The notes under the pieces: generated by a model
Told to the model about the DNA's origin: nothing
Database searches by the model: none
The model's input: the letters and a program-made list of their open reading frames with translations, nothing else
Source: Candidatus Hartigia pinicola
GTDB taxonomy: Bacteria; Pseudomonadota; Gammaproteobacteria; Enterobacterales; Enterobacteriaceae
Assembly: GCA_020541205.1 (NCBI GenBank)
Contig: CP048208.1
Location: 1,957,654-2,021,653 of the forward strand
Direction of reading: 5' to 3'
DNA length: 64,000 bases
Shown here: positions 63,199-64,000 of the stretch, piece by piece
Numbering within the stretch: the first letter of the stretch is position 1
Layout of the letters: the number at the start of each line of letters is the position of its first letter
Position numbers and translations under genes: made by a program

Positions 63199-64000
63199 AT
63201 GAAAAAGACAGCTATCGCAGTGGTAGTGACAGCTTTCGCAGCTATTGCGCAGGCAGCTCCAAAAGACAATACTTGGTATACTGGTGGTAAGTTGAGTTGG
63301 GCTCATTATGAAAACACTCACTTCATTCCACTTGATCGTAACGCTCAATGTTTAGGTAACAGCACTAAACGTAATACTGTAGGCGTTGGTGCGTACGCAG
63401 GTTACCAATACAATCAATATATGGGTTTTGAACTCAATTATGATTGGTTTGGTAAAATGAAATATAACGGTTCTAACAATAATGGACATCTGACCTCTAT
63501 GGGTATTGCTCTAACCGGTAAAGTAAGTTATCCAGTAATAAATAATGTAGATGTTTATACTCGTTTTGGCGGTATGGTATGGAATACAAGTGTAGAAGCT
63601 AATCAAGCAGGTCAAGTAAAATACAAAAAGAACGATATAGGTGTTTCTCCTGTTTATGCTCTAGGTGTAGAGTATGCTATTAATCCAAGATGGGCAACTC
63701 GTTTAGAGTATCAATGGGTTAAAAAAATGGGTGATAATACAGAAAAACTAGGCGTAAATCCTGATAACAACATGCTAAGCATTAATCTTGCATACCGTTT
63801 TAACCAAGAAATGAATCACGTTATTGAACCTGCTCAAGCTGTTGAACCGGATCAAGCTGTTGAACCGGATCAAGCTGTTGAACCGGATCAAGCTGTTGAA
63901 CCGGATCAAGCTGTTGAACCGGATCAAGCTGTTGAACCGGATCAAGCTGTTGAACCGGATCAAGCTGTTGAACCGGATCAAGCTGTTGAACCGGATCAAG
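63199..64000 (+). CDS. ompA: Outer membrane protein OmpA with expanded repeat linker (partial at window edge)
   Basis: A 267-codon frame open to the window end. Signal peptide [19 protein letters not shown], then mature [21 protein letters not shown], as in E. coli ([21 protein letters not shown]). The 8-strand barrel runs to about residue 205: [62 protein letters not shown] and [10 protein letters not shown]. After it, where E. coli has a short Ala-Pro linker, there is VIEPAQ and then nine perfect AVEPDQ hexapeptides running off the edge. The C-terminal peptidoglycan-binding OmpA domain would lie outside the window. Extracellular loop 1 contains a Cys. Base composition is richer in GC than the neighbourhood, as expected for a highly expressed gene. 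Confidence 0.96.
   Translation, partial: [267 protein letters not shown]
63820..64000 (+). repeat. 18-bp in-frame tandem repeat in ompA
   Basis: The unit GCTGTTGAACCGGATCAA (AVEPDQ) is repeated nine times without a single mismatch from 63838 to 63999 and continues at the edge. It is preceded by one divergent unit (63820-63837, VIEPAQ). The perfect identity, including third positions, shows recent expansion by slippage or unequal recombination. Since 18 is a multiple of 3, copy changes lengthen the linker without shifting the frame. The minus-strand frame 63775-63999 is its antisense shadow. Confidence 0.97.

Noticed and set aside
63775-63999. Repetitive minus-strand frame (FNSLIR repeats)
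   Set aside because: It is simply the antisense reading of the ompA 18-bp repeat.

Overview
This window is a piece of a strongly AT-biased, decaying chromosome from a gamma-proteobacterial (Enterobacterales) lineage, most likely a host-restricted insect endosymbiont. Every protein that can be recognised is a close relative of an Escherichia coli protein, often at the same length (Rho 419 aa, WecE 376 aa, YigB 238 aa, DapF 274 aa, GroES 97 aa). Local gene order also follows E. coli: rep..trxA-rho..wecE, yigB-uvrD, lptM-dapF, the cyaA/hemCD divergon, groESL, and tRNA-Arg/His/Leu. Intact genes and RNAs cover only a little over a quarter of the 64 kb. There are no insertion sequences, phage genes or CRISPR arrays that I can see. 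The host is not identifiable from the sequence. A ThiB/ThiP thiamine importer would fit a symbiont that takes thiamine from its surroundings, but that is inference.

Layout. 0-6.5 kb: thiP (cut by the window edge) and thiB, rppH, and an alanine/sodium symporter. 6.5-24.2 kb: a ruined enterobacterial common antigen (ECA) operon in which only wecE is intact, followed by rho. 25-30 kb: trxA and rep. 35-38.6 kb: yjbD (DUF3811) and groES-groEL behind a recognisable sigma-32 promoter. 41.6-42 kb: tRNA-Arg(CCG), tRNA-His(GTG), tRNA-Leu(CAG). 46.3-51.8 kb: uvrD, yigB, a dead xerC, dapF and a tiny lptM. 54.6-59.4 kb: a split cyaA diverging from hemC-hemD. 63.2 kb to the edge: ompA, whose linker is an expanding perfect 18-bp repeat.

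Main result of the hunt: several long deserts are graveyards that keep the old gene register. Reading the minus strand between rho and wecE gives in-order relics of wecA, wecB, wecC, rffG and wecD. Immediately downstream of wecE come relics of wzxE (both ends, about the right distance apart) and wecF. The rho-wecE gap (about 7.4 kb) is almost the length of the seven lost genes. The xerC relic abuts yigB, and the gap between trxA and rep matches lost rhlB+gppA. cyaA keeps an intact 446-codon catalytic half, while its regulatory half survives only as broken fragments in register. Decay here has therefore gone by point mutation, small indels and AT drift rather than by large deletion. Neither a new multigene system nor an accessory island was found.

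How the survivors work together: replication and repair helicases (Rep, UvrD), transcription termination (Rho), protein folding (GroES/GroEL), redox (TrxA), mRNA 5'-end processing (RppH), lysine/peptidoglycan precursor supply (DapF), tetrapyrrole synthesis (HemC, HemD), flavin phosphatase activity (YigB), envelope (OmpA, LptM) and uptake (ThiB/ThiP, the alanine symporter). Enough envelope machinery remains to suggest a Gram-negative outer membrane, but ECA cannot be made from this locus.
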